A stretch of 44,348 nucleotides of DNA from DATGMB01 sp035293845. GTDB lineage: Bacteria; Acidobacteriota; Terriglobia; Bryobacterales; Bryobacteraceae. The notes under the pieces were generated by a model. It did no database searches. It was given only the letters and a program-made list of their open reading frames with translations, and was not told the origin of the DNA. Shown here piece after piece: positions 33,417 through 41,185 of the stretch; within the stretch, counting starts at the first letter, position 1; each line of letters starts with the position of its first letter. The position numbers were made by a program, and so were the translations under genes. The DNA lies in NCBI GenBank assembly GCA_035293845.1, contig DATGMB010000088.1:1-44348 (forward strand). The letters are read 5' to 3'.

Positions 33417-33946
33417 TGAAACGAGCGCTCGTTGCAGCGCTGCTGGCCGTCGCGGTGTGCGCGGCCTCAGGCTGCCACAGAAAAAAGAAGACCGAGCCCG
33501 AGGCGGCGGCCGAAGCTGGGCCCCACATTGCGTCCACGGTGCATCTGGGAGATCCCAAATCGGTGCCGCAATTGATCGGCGGCTTTTACGATATCGAAAG
33601 CGGCGCCTGGCGCTGGACCGGAAAACAGTTCACCGTCGATCTCGGCGTGCCGCTCGGCGCCGCCCAAAAGGGCGCGGCCCTCACGCTCGATCTCACCGTG
33701 CCGCCCGTGGTGATCGAGAAAGGCAAATCCGTCACGCTCGCGGCCTCGGTGGACGGCAATCCACTGCCGCCCGAAACCTATCAGACGCCGGGCGATTACA
33801 CCTATCGCCGGGATATCCCCGCCGCGCTGCTCGGCCACGATTCGGTGCGGGTCACGTTCACGCTGGATAAGACGATTCAAGCGGGCGGCGGCGACCTGCG
33901 GGACCTCGGAATCATCGCTACGACGGTGGGATTGCAGGCGAAGTAG
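33416..33946 (+). CDS. Small lipoprotein of unknown function
   Basis: ATG 33416 overlaps the oxidoreductase stop by one base (TGATG), so translation is coupled; TTG 33413 would add one residue. The 176-residue product has a lipoprotein signal with lipobox AASGC (C20), then KKKTEPEAAAEAG as a linker. A beta-rich domain follows (GAWRWTGKQFTVDLGVP, VIEKGKSVTLAASVDGNPLP, DSVRVTFTLDKTI). The C-terminal part resembles a carbohydrate-binding or immunoglobulin-like sandwich, but I cannot name a family. Coupling to a cytoplasmic molybdoenzyme is unexpected and may be only transcriptional. Confidence 0.8.
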   Translation: MKRALVAALLAVAVCAASGCHRKKKTEPEAAAEAGPHIASTVHLGDPKSVPQLIGGFYDIESGAWRWTGKQFTVDLGVPLGAAQKGAALTLDLTVPPVVIEKGKSVTLAASVDGNPLPPETYQTPGDYTYRRDIPAALLGHDSVRVTFTLDKTIQAGGGDLRDLGIIATTVGLQAK

Positions 33947-33953
33947 AGCGGCG

Positions 33954-34607
33954 TTACCGCTCGCCAAGGGAGCCTTCCAGGGCCGCCCGCACCAGCGCGG
34001 CGCGGGAGCGCGTGCCAGTCTTTTCGAACAGGTGGTGGAGCGTTCGTTTCACCGCCGCTTCGGATGCGCCAATTTCCTCGCCGATACGGCGGTTGGTCCG
34101 GCCCTCGGCCAGCGCCCGCAGCACCCTCTGCTCGCGGTCGCTGAGCGCGCCGAATCCGGCCGCTCCGCCGGGCGGACCCTCCGCCAGCGCGCGCAGCAGC
34201 CCGCGGTCGATCCAGGCGTGCCCGCCGGCGACCATGCGAACCGCGGCGATCAGCTTCTGCGCGTGGTTGTCCTTGAGGAAGATTCCGCACACTCCCGACC
34301 GCAGCGCGCGCACGGCGTCATGCGGCTCCATGCGCGCGGCGAGAACCAGGATGCCGGCATCCGGCGCGGCCGGGCGAACCGTCGCGATTGTCGCGAACCC
34401 CGCGGCCGTCCAGCCATCGAACGATACCAGCACGACGTCCACCGGCGAGCGGGCAAGCAGGCCGGCCGCTTCCTGAGCCGTGGCGCATTGTCCCGCCACC
34501 GCGAGACCGGGCTCGGCATCGAGCAGGCTGGCCAGGCTTTCGCGGAATAGCACATTCCCGTCGACCAGCAGCAGGCGGACCGTCCTGGTTTCCGGCGTTT
34601 CGCTCAT
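33954..34607 (-). CDS. NarL/LuxR-family regulator with phospho-dead receiver
   Basis: The 217-residue protein has a receiver domain (about residues 10-125) and a LuxR-type helix-turn-helix (about 148-205: LSDREQRVLRALAEGRTNRR, then IGASEAAVKRTLHHLFEKTG). In the receiver the phosphoacceptor is Ser (DVVLVSFDGW, S62) and only one residue of the acidic pair remains (VDGN, D16). The Lys (FLKDN, K112) is kept. It should bind DNA without phosphorylation control, or respond to another input. No histidine kinase is near. It diverges from the RND pump gene at 34841 and could regulate it; this is inference. Confidence 0.9.
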   Translation of the reverse strand: MSETPETRTVRLLLVDGNVLFRESLASLLDAEPGLAVAGQCATAQEAAGLLARSPVDVVLVSFDGWTAAGFATIATVRPAAPDAGILVLAARMEPHDAVRALRSGVCGIFLKDNHAQKLIAAVRMVAGGHAWIDRGLLRALAEGPPGGAAGFGALSDREQRVLRALAEGRTNRRIGEEIGASEAAVKRTLHHLFEKTGTRSRAALVRAALEGSLGER

Positions 34608-34840
34608 GCCTTTTCAAAAAGTAATCGAGAACCGCGCGATCTCCAAGAGCCCCAGCCGAAAGGTAGCCGCACTCCGACTAAGGATAGGATCGCCGTGCCA
34701 GGTCGCTCACGGAAACGAGCCGAAGGATGCCTCTAAAGATCGGCGCCGCTGGAATAAAGATCGGTGGCGCGCGCGAGGCGCAGAGCCTAAATTCGGAATT
34801 GGCCCATCCTGCCGCGGCCGCGCGCGGGCCTTCCGGACTC

Positions 34841-37800
34841 ATGATTCGACGCCTGGTCGATTTCGCACTCAATAACCGCTTCATGGTGCTGGCGCTCGCC
34901 ATTTTGCTGTTTGCGGCCGGGATCGTGTCGTTTGAAGACCTGCCCATCGAAGCCTATCCGGACGTCGCCAACAACTACGTACAGGTGATCACGCAGTGGC
35001 CGGGGCGAGCGGCCGAGGAGATCGAGCAGCAGGTCACCATTCCCCTGGAAGTAGTGATGAACGGCCTGCCGCACCTGGCGCATCTGCGCAGCGTGTCCCT
35101 GTTCGGCCTCTCCAGCCTGATGCTGATCTTCGACGACGATTCCGGCAACGACTGGAACCGGCAGAAGGTCCTGGAGCGCCTCTCCATGGTGAGTCTGCCG
35201 GCCAACCTCCAGCCCCAGATCGGCACCGATTACAGCCCGGTCGGCCAAATCCTGTTCTATACCCTGCACAGCACCAACCCGAACTACGACGTGATGGAGC
35301 TGAAAGCGCTCGAGGACTGGGTGCTCGAGAAGCAGTTCAAATCCGTACCCAACGTCGTGGACGTCTCGAGCTTCGGTGGCCCCACCAAGGAATACCAGGT
35401 GCGGGTGGATCCCGGGAAGCTGGTCGCTTACGGGCTCAACATCGGCCAGCTCGAACAGCAGCTCACCAACAACAACACCAACGGCGGCGGCAGCTTCATC
35501 CAGGCCGGCCTGCAACAGATCAACGTGCGGGAAGTCGGATTGGCGCGCACCGTCCGCGACATCGCCCGCACCGTCATCAAGACACAGAACGGCACGCCGC
35601 TGCGCATCGCCGACATCGGAGTGGTGGCGCAGGGGCCGAAAATCCGCCTCGGCCAGTTCGCCAAGGCCATCCACCGCAAAGACGGCACGGTTCTCGACAA
35701 TGACGACGTAGTCTCCGGCATCGTGCTGCTGCGCAAGGGCGCGCGCGCCGACCGGACGCTCGACGCCATCCACGACAAGATCCGGGAGCTGAACGATTTC
35801 ATCCTGCCCAAGGGTGTAAAGGTGGTACCGTTCCTCGACCGCAGCGATCTGGTCAAGTACACCACCGAGACGGTGCTCCACAATCTGGCTGAGGGCATCG
35901 CGCTCGTCTCGATCATTCTGTTCCTGTTCCTGGGAAATCTGCGGGGTGCAGTAATCGTCGCGCTGACGATTCCCTTTGCCCTGCTCTTCGCCGCCACTTG
36001 CCTGAATCTGCGTCACATCCCCGCCAACCTGCTCTCGCTCGGCGCGCTCGACTTCGGGATGGTCGTGGATGGCTCGGTGGTGATGGTGGAAAACATCGTC
36101 CGGCACATGGGCCGCACCGACACCGCCAAGCCGCCGATGGAGCGGATCCGCGAGGCCGCACACGAAGTGCAGCGCCCGGTGTTCTACGCCATCGGCATTA
36201 TCATCACCGCTTACCTGCCGATCTTCACGCTGCAGGCCGTAGAGGGCCGCCTGTTCAAGCCGATGGCGTGGACGGTCGCCTTCGCGCTGCTCGGCGCGCT
36301 GGTGTTTTCCATGCTGCTCGCGCCGATCCTCTCCAGCTTCCTTTTCCGCGGCCACGTGACCGAGTGGCATAACCCCGTGCTGATCCGGCTCACCGCGGCA
36401 TATCGCCGGGCCGTGCGTTGGGCGATCCGCGCTCGCTGGCTGACCGTCAGCGCGGGCGTGCTCTGCCTCTTCGGCGCGATCTACCTGGCCACCAGCGGCA
36501 TCATCGGCTCCGAATTCCTTCCGCATCTCGATGAAGGCGCGATCTGGGTGCGCGGCACGCTCGCGCCCTCGACCGGCCCGGACGAAGGCGTGCGTGTAGC
36601 CAACCAGGCCCGCATCCTGCTGGCCTCCTTCCCGGAAGTGACGGTCGCGACCAGCCAGGTGGGCCGCCCCGATGACGGCACCGACACCACCGGCTTCTTC
36701 AATACCGAATACTTTGTCGACCTGAAGCCGAAAAAGGAATGGCGGCCGGTCTTCCACCAGGACAAGGAAGCGCTGATCGCCGCCATGAACCGCGAGCTGG
36801 CGAAGATCCCCGGCGTGATCTGGAATTTCTCGCAGCCCATCGCGGACAACATGGAGGAAGCCGTCAGCGGGGTCAAAGGCCAGCTCGCCACCAAAATTTA
36901 CGGGGACGATCTCAAAGTGCTGGAGGAGAAGGGCGATCAGGTCGTCAGCATCATGCGCGGCATCCGCGGGATCGAGGACCTGGGCCTCTTCCGCGTCATC
37001 GGACAGCCGAACCTGAATTTCACCGTGGACCGCGACGCCGCCGCCCGCTGGCAGATCAACGTCGCGGACGTGCAGGACGCCATCCAGACCGCCGTCGGCG
37101 GAAATCCCCTGACCCAGGTGCTGCAAGGCGAGCGGCGCTTCGACCTCGTCATGCGCTATCTGCCGCAGTACCGCGATACCCGGGAGGCGATCGAATCCAT
37201 CCGCCTGCAGTCTCCTTCCGGCGAGCGGGTCTCGCTGGCACAGCTCTGCAAAGTGGAAATTGCGGACGGCGCATCCGAAATCTATCGCGAGGCCAACTCG
37301 CGCTACGTGGCCATCAAATACAGCGTGCGCGGGCGCGACCTGGGCGGCACGGTGGAAGAGGCCATCGAAAAGGTCAAACGCGAGGTGAAGCTGCCGAACG
37401 GCTACCGCATCGGATGGGAGGGCGAATACCAGAGCGAGAAGCGCTCGGAGAAACGGCTGCTGTTCGTCCTACCCATCACCATCCTGATCATCTTCATCAT
37501 CCTTTACACCATGTTCCATTCGGTGAAATGGGCGATGCTGATTCTCGCCAACGTCGCCATGGCGCGCATCGGCGGCCTGCTGGCTCTGCTCATCACCCAC
37601 ACCAATTTCAGCGTCTCCTCCGGCGTGGGCTTCCTGGCGCTATTCGGCGTCTCCGTGCAGACCGGCGTCATCATGCTCGAATACATCAACCAGCTTCGCG
37701 CGCGCGGCCGCTCCATCGAGGATTCGGCCGTTGAGGGCGCGGTGCTGCGGCTCCGTCCGATCATGATGACCATGCTGGTGGCGACGCTCGGGCTGCTTCC

Positions 37801-37975
37801 CGCGGCGCTCTCCCACGCCATCGGCTCGGATTCGCATCGCCCCTTCGCCATCGTGATCGTGGGCGGGCTGATCGCCGACCTGGTCATGAGCATCTTCCTG
37901 CTGCCCACTCTCTACGTCTGGATCGCCGGGGGCCGCGACGTGCTGCCCGAGCCCGAGCCGGAATTCGAGGCATAG
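34841..37975 (+). CDS. RND efflux pump of the heavy-metal (CusA/CzcA) type
   Basis: From ATG 34841 the 1044-residue protein starts MIRRLVDFALNNRFMVLALA; the frame is open to 34727 but those residues precede the first membrane helix and look non-coding. It has the RND plan of 12 helices with two large periplasmic loops. The helix-4 motif of HME pumps is LDFGMVVDGSVVMVEN (D404, D410). Late segments read GVGFLALFGVSVQTGVIMLE. The genes for adaptor (CusB) and outer-membrane channel (CusC) are absent nearby, so it must use partners from elsewhere. Metal specificity cannot be read from the sequence. The 34608-34840 spacer has a short direct repeat, AAAGATCGG, at 34734 and 34756. Confidence 0.92.
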   Translation: MIRRLVDFALNNRFMVLALAILLFAAGIVSFEDLPIEAYPDVANNYVQVITQWPGRAAEEIEQQVTIPLEVVMNGLPHLAHLRSVSLFGLSSLMLIFDDDSGNDWNRQKVLERLSMVSLPANLQPQIGTDYSPVGQILFYTLHSTNPNYDVMELKALEDWVLEKQFKSVPNVVDVSSFGGPTKEYQVRVDPGKLVAYGLNIGQLEQQLTNNNTNGGGSFIQAGLQQINVREVGLARTVRDIARTVIKTQNGTPLRIADIGVVAQGPKIRLGQFAKAIHRKDGTVLDNDDVVSGIVLLRKGARADRTLDAIHDKIRELNDFILPKGVKVVPFLDRSDLVKYTTETVLHNLAEGIALVSIILFLFLGNLRGAVIVALTIPFALLFAATCLNLRHIPANLLSLGALDFGMVVDGSVVMVENIVRHMGRTDTAKPPMERIREAAHEVQRPVFYAIGIIITAYLPIFTLQAVEGRLFKPMAWTVAFALLGALVFSMLLAPILSSFLFRGHVTEWHNPVLIRLTAAYRRAVRWAIRARWLTVSAGVLCLFGAIYLATSGIIGSEFLPHLDEGAIWVRGTLAPSTGPDEGVRVANQARILLASFPEVTVATSQVGRPDDGTDTTGFFNTEYFVDLKPKKEWRPVFHQDKEALIAAMNRELAKIPGVIWNFSQPIADNMEEAVSGVKGQLATKIYGDDLKVLEEKGDQVVSIMRGIRGIEDLGLFRVIGQPNLNFTVDRDAAARWQINVADVQDAIQTAVGGNPLTQVLQGERRFDLVMRYLPQYRDTREAIESIRLQSPSGERVSLAQLCKVEIADGASEIYREANSRYVAIKYSVRGRDLGGTVEEAIEKVKREVKLPNGYRIGWEGEYQSEKRSEKRLLFVLPITILIIFIILYTMFHSVKWAMLILANVAMARIGGLLALLITHTNFSVSSGVGFLALFGVSVQTGVIMLEYINQLRARGRSIEDSAVEGAVLRLRPIMMTMLVATLGLLPAALSHAIGSDSHRPFAIVIVGGLIADLVMSIFLLPTLYVWIAGGRDVLPEPEPEFEA

Positions 37976-37979
37976 CCGC

Positions 37980-38171
37980 ATGCGTCCTGTGCCATCGCGA
38001 GAGGATTGGGTCCTCCACACGTGGCCGAAAGTGCTGATCGGAACCGGCCTCGCGATTTTCTGGGCCTCCTGCATCTGGAGCCCCGAACTGCCCGCCGAGG
38101 TGTTCTACGTGGGCCCTGGAATGATGGTGGCGGGCGTGGCCCTGATGGTGATCAACGGAGAGCGGGGCTAG
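37980..38171 (+). CDS. Small two-helix membrane protein downstream of the RND gene
   Basis: The 63-residue product has two hydrophobic segments (VLIGTGLAIFWASCIW at about 18-33 and VFYVGPGMMVAGVALMVI at about 41-58) and follows the RND stop by four bases. No homologue is recognised. Its position suggests a small pump accessory subunit analogous to AcrZ, but AcrZ has one helix and no similarity is claimed. Confidence 0.6.
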   Translation: MRPVPSREDWVLHTWPKVLIGTGLAIFWASCIWSPELPAEVFYVGPGMMVAGVALMVINGERG

Positions 38172-38180
38172 CCGTTGGCG

Positions 38181-39869
38181 CTATCGCGCGCCCGCCTGCG
38201 CCGGCACGAACCGGTAAATCTCGAACACGTTGCGCCCGTAGCTATCCGGAATCCGCGCCAGCACCGCCGGCGCCATCCCATGCGCCGCGGCATAGGCCAG
38301 CATCTTCCGGTTGCTCCCCTTGAAAACCTCCTGCTCGGGTGTGTGCGCGATGAACAGGTTCCGCGGGTCGGAGATCATGGACTGGAGGTCCGCCTCGTCC
38401 TGCGCCGTCAGGACCGCATCCGAGATCTGGTCGGTGCCGGACGCCACCCGCACCCTGCCGCGGCGGAGCAGCCGCAGCGGCTCCATGATGCCCCAATCCA
38501 TCGCGTAGGCGTGATCGTAGGCCGGGGCGCGGTCGAAGTAGCGGGCCACCGCGAACACCGCGTCATCCCACGCCTGCCCGCCGCCGTTGCGCGAAATCTC
38601 CGCGAAATACTCGTTGATCACCAGGATTCCCGATACCGCCACCACCGCCGTCAGCGCCACGACGGCCGGACCGGCGGCGCCCCCGATCCGCCGCGCAATG
38701 CCCGCGAAAGCCAGTGCAATAATCGCCTGCGGCAGCGGCCACAACAGGATCGTGTGATGGATGCTCCCGCCGGTCTCGCGGTTGATCGCCATCTGCACCC
38801 ACGCGACCGCCATCGCGATCCAGCACCACAGAACCAGCCGGAAATTCACCCAGCCGGTAAAGGGCGCGAGCACGGTCGCGAGCAGCAGCGCCCAAAACAG
38901 CAGCGACTGCCGGGGGTGCCCGAAACGTGCCGAAATCCCGGCAGATGCGCGCTCGATCGCGGTATCCGGCACGTGCGGTCGCGGAGTTTGGGAGTCCTCG
39001 GCGGACATCCAGCCGAACAACCCGCTCCCGCCGAACGTGCGCACCAGAAACGCGGCCTTACCAGGGACATCCCTGATATCTTTTTGGAAGTTGCCGCTCA
39101 GGGTTCCACCGCGGCTGCTCGCGTTGAAGATCACCAGCGGCAGCGCGCCCAGAAGGAGCGCGCCCGTCGCCATCGCGGCACGCCGCGGGGTGAACAGCGC
39201 GGCAATTTGACGCGGAAAGGTGACCAGTCCCCCCACCGCGAGGCCTGAGAGGATCCACACAGCCAGCGCCTTATCCCACAGCGCCGCGCCGAACAGGAAG
39301 AACCCGGCCGCCAGGAACGCCGGGCGGCGCTGGTGGTTGAAATGCACCACCAGTAGAGCGCCGCCGATGAGGAGAAGATGCTGCAGCGCGACTGGTCCCC
39401 AATCGAAACAGGCGGTGAGCAGGTACTGCGCGTCCGTCGCCAGCAGGACGGTTCCCATCGCGGCCGCAAGGTCTCCGGCGATGCGGCGCAGGAGGAAGAA
39501 GAAGCACACAATGCTCGCGGTCGCCGTCAACAACATGGGGACGCGGAGCGTCATCAGGCTAATGCCGAAAATGCGCAGGATCGGACCGTAGATCCACGAT
39601 TTCAGGGCTCCCACATAGCTCATCAGCATAATGGGAATCCGGGATCTGCCGATCTGTATGAAGAACAACTCGGCGCGGGGCTGGTACAGGCCCTGAGCGA
39701 AAAGCGCTTCGTCGTTTTCGATGCCCAGATGGGGAATCAGGAGAAGACCGGCGCAAAAGAAAAAAATACACGGGAGGGCGATGAGCAGCAGGGTTCGCAG
39801 GCGATGTGCAGGCTGGAGCACGGAGTCGAAGTGGTTGTGTAAGAGAGATGGTAACAGATAGGCCGCCAA
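38181..39869 (-). CDS. GT39-like polytopic membrane glycosyltransferase
   Basis: The protein of up to 562 residues has a first helix at about 28-46 followed by IENDEALFAQG (D53, E54), the acidic-loop motif of PMT/ArnT-type enzymes. About ten further helices and a soluble C-terminal domain (about 430-562) ending YGRNVFEIYRFVPAQ follow. TTG 39869 is the first start, without Shine-Dalgarno; GTG 39821, 16 codons later, is a plausible alternative that keeps the first helix. It probably transfers a sugar from a polyprenyl carrier at the periplasmic face. It is not similar enough to the 10730 gene to be a recent copy. Confidence 0.82.
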   Translation of the reverse strand: MAAYLLPSLLHNHFDSVLQPAHRLRTLLLIALPCIFFFCAGLLLIPHLGIENDEALFAQGLYQPRAELFFIQIGRSRIPIMLMSYVGALKSWIYGPILRIFGISLMTLRVPMLLTATASIVCFFFLLRRIAGDLAAAMGTVLLATDAQYLLTACFDWGPVALQHLLLIGGALLVVHFNHQRRPAFLAAGFFLFGAALWDKALAVWILSGLAVGGLVTFPRQIAALFTPRRAAMATGALLLGALPLVIFNASSRGGTLSGNFQKDIRDVPGKAAFLVRTFGGSGLFGWMSAEDSQTPRPHVPDTAIERASAGISARFGHPRQSLLFWALLLATVLAPFTGWVNFRLVLWCWIAMAVAWVQMAINRETGGSIHHTILLWPLPQAIIALAFAGIARRIGGAAGPAVVALTAVVAVSGILVINEYFAEISRNGGGQAWDDAVFAVARYFDRAPAYDHAYAMDWGIMEPLRLLRRGRVRVASGTDQISDAVLTAQDEADLQSMISDPRNLFIAHTPEQEVFKGSNRKMLAYAAAHGMAPAVLARIPDSYGRNVFEIYRFVPAQAGAR

Positions 39870-39921
39870 GGAGCGCAGCGGGTTTGGCCCTCGGATTGCT
39901 TGCCTAGGGTCTCATGTGCGG

Positions 39922-39979
39922 CCGTTGCTTGGGCAAATGCCAGATGGAAGATCGAAAGATAGCCCGAAGGAGGCAACGG
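39922..39979 (+). ncRNA. Candidate structured RNA with nested stems
   Basis: Three helices nest perfectly: CCGTTGC (39922-39928) with GCAACGG (39973-39979), GGGC (39931-39934) with GCCC (39962-39965), and ATC-GAAA-GAT (39951-39960) with a GNRA tetraloop. Purine-rich joints (gaaggag) lie between. It sits in the 215-base spacer between the divergent GT39-like and DksA-like genes. It matches no riboswitch I know and could be read from either strand. Confidence 0.35.
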
Positions 39980-40084
39980 GACCGACGAAACTTTTGGCTT
40001 ATTTTTCCGTCTATACACTTGCGGAAACAAACGCGCTAAAAAGAACAAAAGAAAAGAAAAAAGATGGGTTGAAGGAGAATCGCA

Positions 40085-40474
40085 ATGAACCAGACCGAAC
40101 TCAACAAATATAAAGCGATGCTGGAAGCCAAGCAGGCGGAACTGTCCGCCGGGCTCCGTAACCGCGACGACATCGCCATTGAAAAGACCCCGGACGCACT
40201 GGACGAAGTGCAATTGGCCGGCGAACGCGAACTGGCGATCCGCAACCTCGACCGCGATTCCAACATGCTACGCAACGTGCGCGGCGCGCTGGCGCGGATT
40301 GCAGACGGCAGCTACGGCATCTGCCTGCATTGCGAGGAAGAGATCAAGCCCAAGCGCCTCGACGCGGTGCCGTGGGCCAAGTACTGCATCAAGTGCCAGG
40401 AAGCGGCCGATCGCCACGAATTCGAGACCGACACCGGCGAAAGCATCGACGAACTGCTGGCCAACGCCGCCTAA
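40085..40474 (+). CDS. DksA/TraR-type zinc-finger transcription regulator
   Basis: The 129-residue product follows AAGGAG at a good distance. It has a coiled-coil N-terminal part (LNKYKAMLEAKQAELSAG) with an acidic tip region (EKTPDALDEVQ). A four-Cys zinc finger follows (CLHC, C80/C83; CIKC, C101/C104), with a short helical tail. DksA proteins insert the coil into the RNA polymerase secondary channel, often with ppGpp. The ATG is preceded by an A-rich stretch (about 40030-40075) unusual in this GC-rich DNA, and a strong terminator follows, so it is a single-gene unit. Confidence 0.92.
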   Translation: MNQTELNKYKAMLEAKQAELSAGLRNRDDIAIEKTPDALDEVQLAGERELAIRNLDRDSNMLRNVRGALARIADGSYGICLHCEEEIKPKRLDAVPWAKYCIKCQEAADRHEFETDTGESIDELLANAA

Positions 40475-40490
40475 TCGTTTACTGCATCCG

Positions 40491-40523
40491 GGGCGCGGAG
40501 CCGAGTCCGCGCCCTTGGTGTTT
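40491..40523 (+). terminator. Strong intrinsic terminator after the dksA-like gene
   Basis: GGGCGCGGA (40491-40499) pairs perfectly with TCCGCGCCC (40506-40514) around GCCGAG, followed by TTGGTGTTT. It lies 16 bases after the stop codon. Confidence 0.7.
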
Positions 40524-40558
40524 CCGGCGTGGCTTTTGAGACACTGGAGGTGTCCACC

Positions 40559-41158
40559 ATGCGACTCCTCCGGCGGGCGGCCCTCTCGACCAGCAGGCTC
40601 GGGGTTCTGCCCGGAACCTTCAATCCCATAACCGTCGCGCACTTGGCGCTGGCACGAAGCGCTCTGGCGCACGTCGACGAAGTCCTCTTCGTTCTACCCG
40701 AAATCCTGCCCCATAAACATTACACCGGAGCCAGTTTTCCCGAACGGATCGAAATGCTCCAAGCCGCGACCGCCGGCGAGCCGCGCTGGTCCGTAGCCAC
40801 GGCCGAGGGCGGCCTGTTCGTCGAAATCGCGGAGGAGTGCCGCGCTGCCTACGGCGTGGACATCCGGCTGTCCTTCCTGTGCGGCCGCGACGCCGCCGAA
40901 CGGATCGCCGGCTGGGACTATAGCCGCCCCGGCGCATTCGAGGAAATGCTCGGCGGCTTCGATCTCCTGGTCGCGCCGCGGCAAGGAGCGTGGACGCCGG
41001 AAACGGGCCACCCGCGAATCCAGGAACTGGCGATCGAGACCGGCCACGATCACGTCTCGGCCAGCGAGGTGCGCCGCCGGATCGCGAGCGGCGAGCCGTG
41101 GGAGCACCTCGTGCCCGAGCCGGTCCGCGAGGCGGCGCGGCGGATCTATGCTCGGTAA
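40559..41158 (+). CDS. NadD-like nucleotidyltransferase (nicotinate-nucleotide adenylyltransferase family)
   Basis: From ATG 40559, eight bases after GGAGG, the 199-residue protein has the nucleotidyltransferase signature GVLPGTFNPITVAHLALA (residues 15-32; T25-x2-H28 in place of HxGH). Downstream is SFLCGRDAAERIAGWDY, where NadD has its GADxxxxxxxW motif. FDLLVAPRQG and the late VSASEVRRRIASGEPW equal ISSTxxR. This fits adenylyl transfer to NaMN in NAD synthesis. The changed first His and an unusually short middle mean a divergent paralogue is possible. In-frame GTG 40529 lies upstream but has a poorer ribosome site. Confidence 0.82.
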   Translation: MRLLRRAALSTSRLGVLPGTFNPITVAHLALARSALAHVDEVLFVLPEILPHKHYTGASFPERIEMLQAATAGEPRWSVATAEGGLFVEIAEECRAAYGVDIRLSFLCGRDAAERIAGWDYSRPGAFEEMLGGFDLLVAPRQGAWTPETGHPRIQELAIETGHDHVSASEVRRRIASGEPWEHLVPEPVREAARRIYAR

Positions 41159-41185
41159 ATCCAGGGCTCCGGCGGTTAGCGGCGC

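Noticed and set aside
34787..37126. Minus-strand 779-codon frame opposite the RND pump
   Set aside because: It is antisense to a clearly conserved transporter and rich in shadow-type residues.
39920..39985. c-di-GMP (GEMM) riboswitch
   Set aside because: A GAAA loop and GGGCAAA are present, but the conserved GGGACGCAAAGCC-type core is not.
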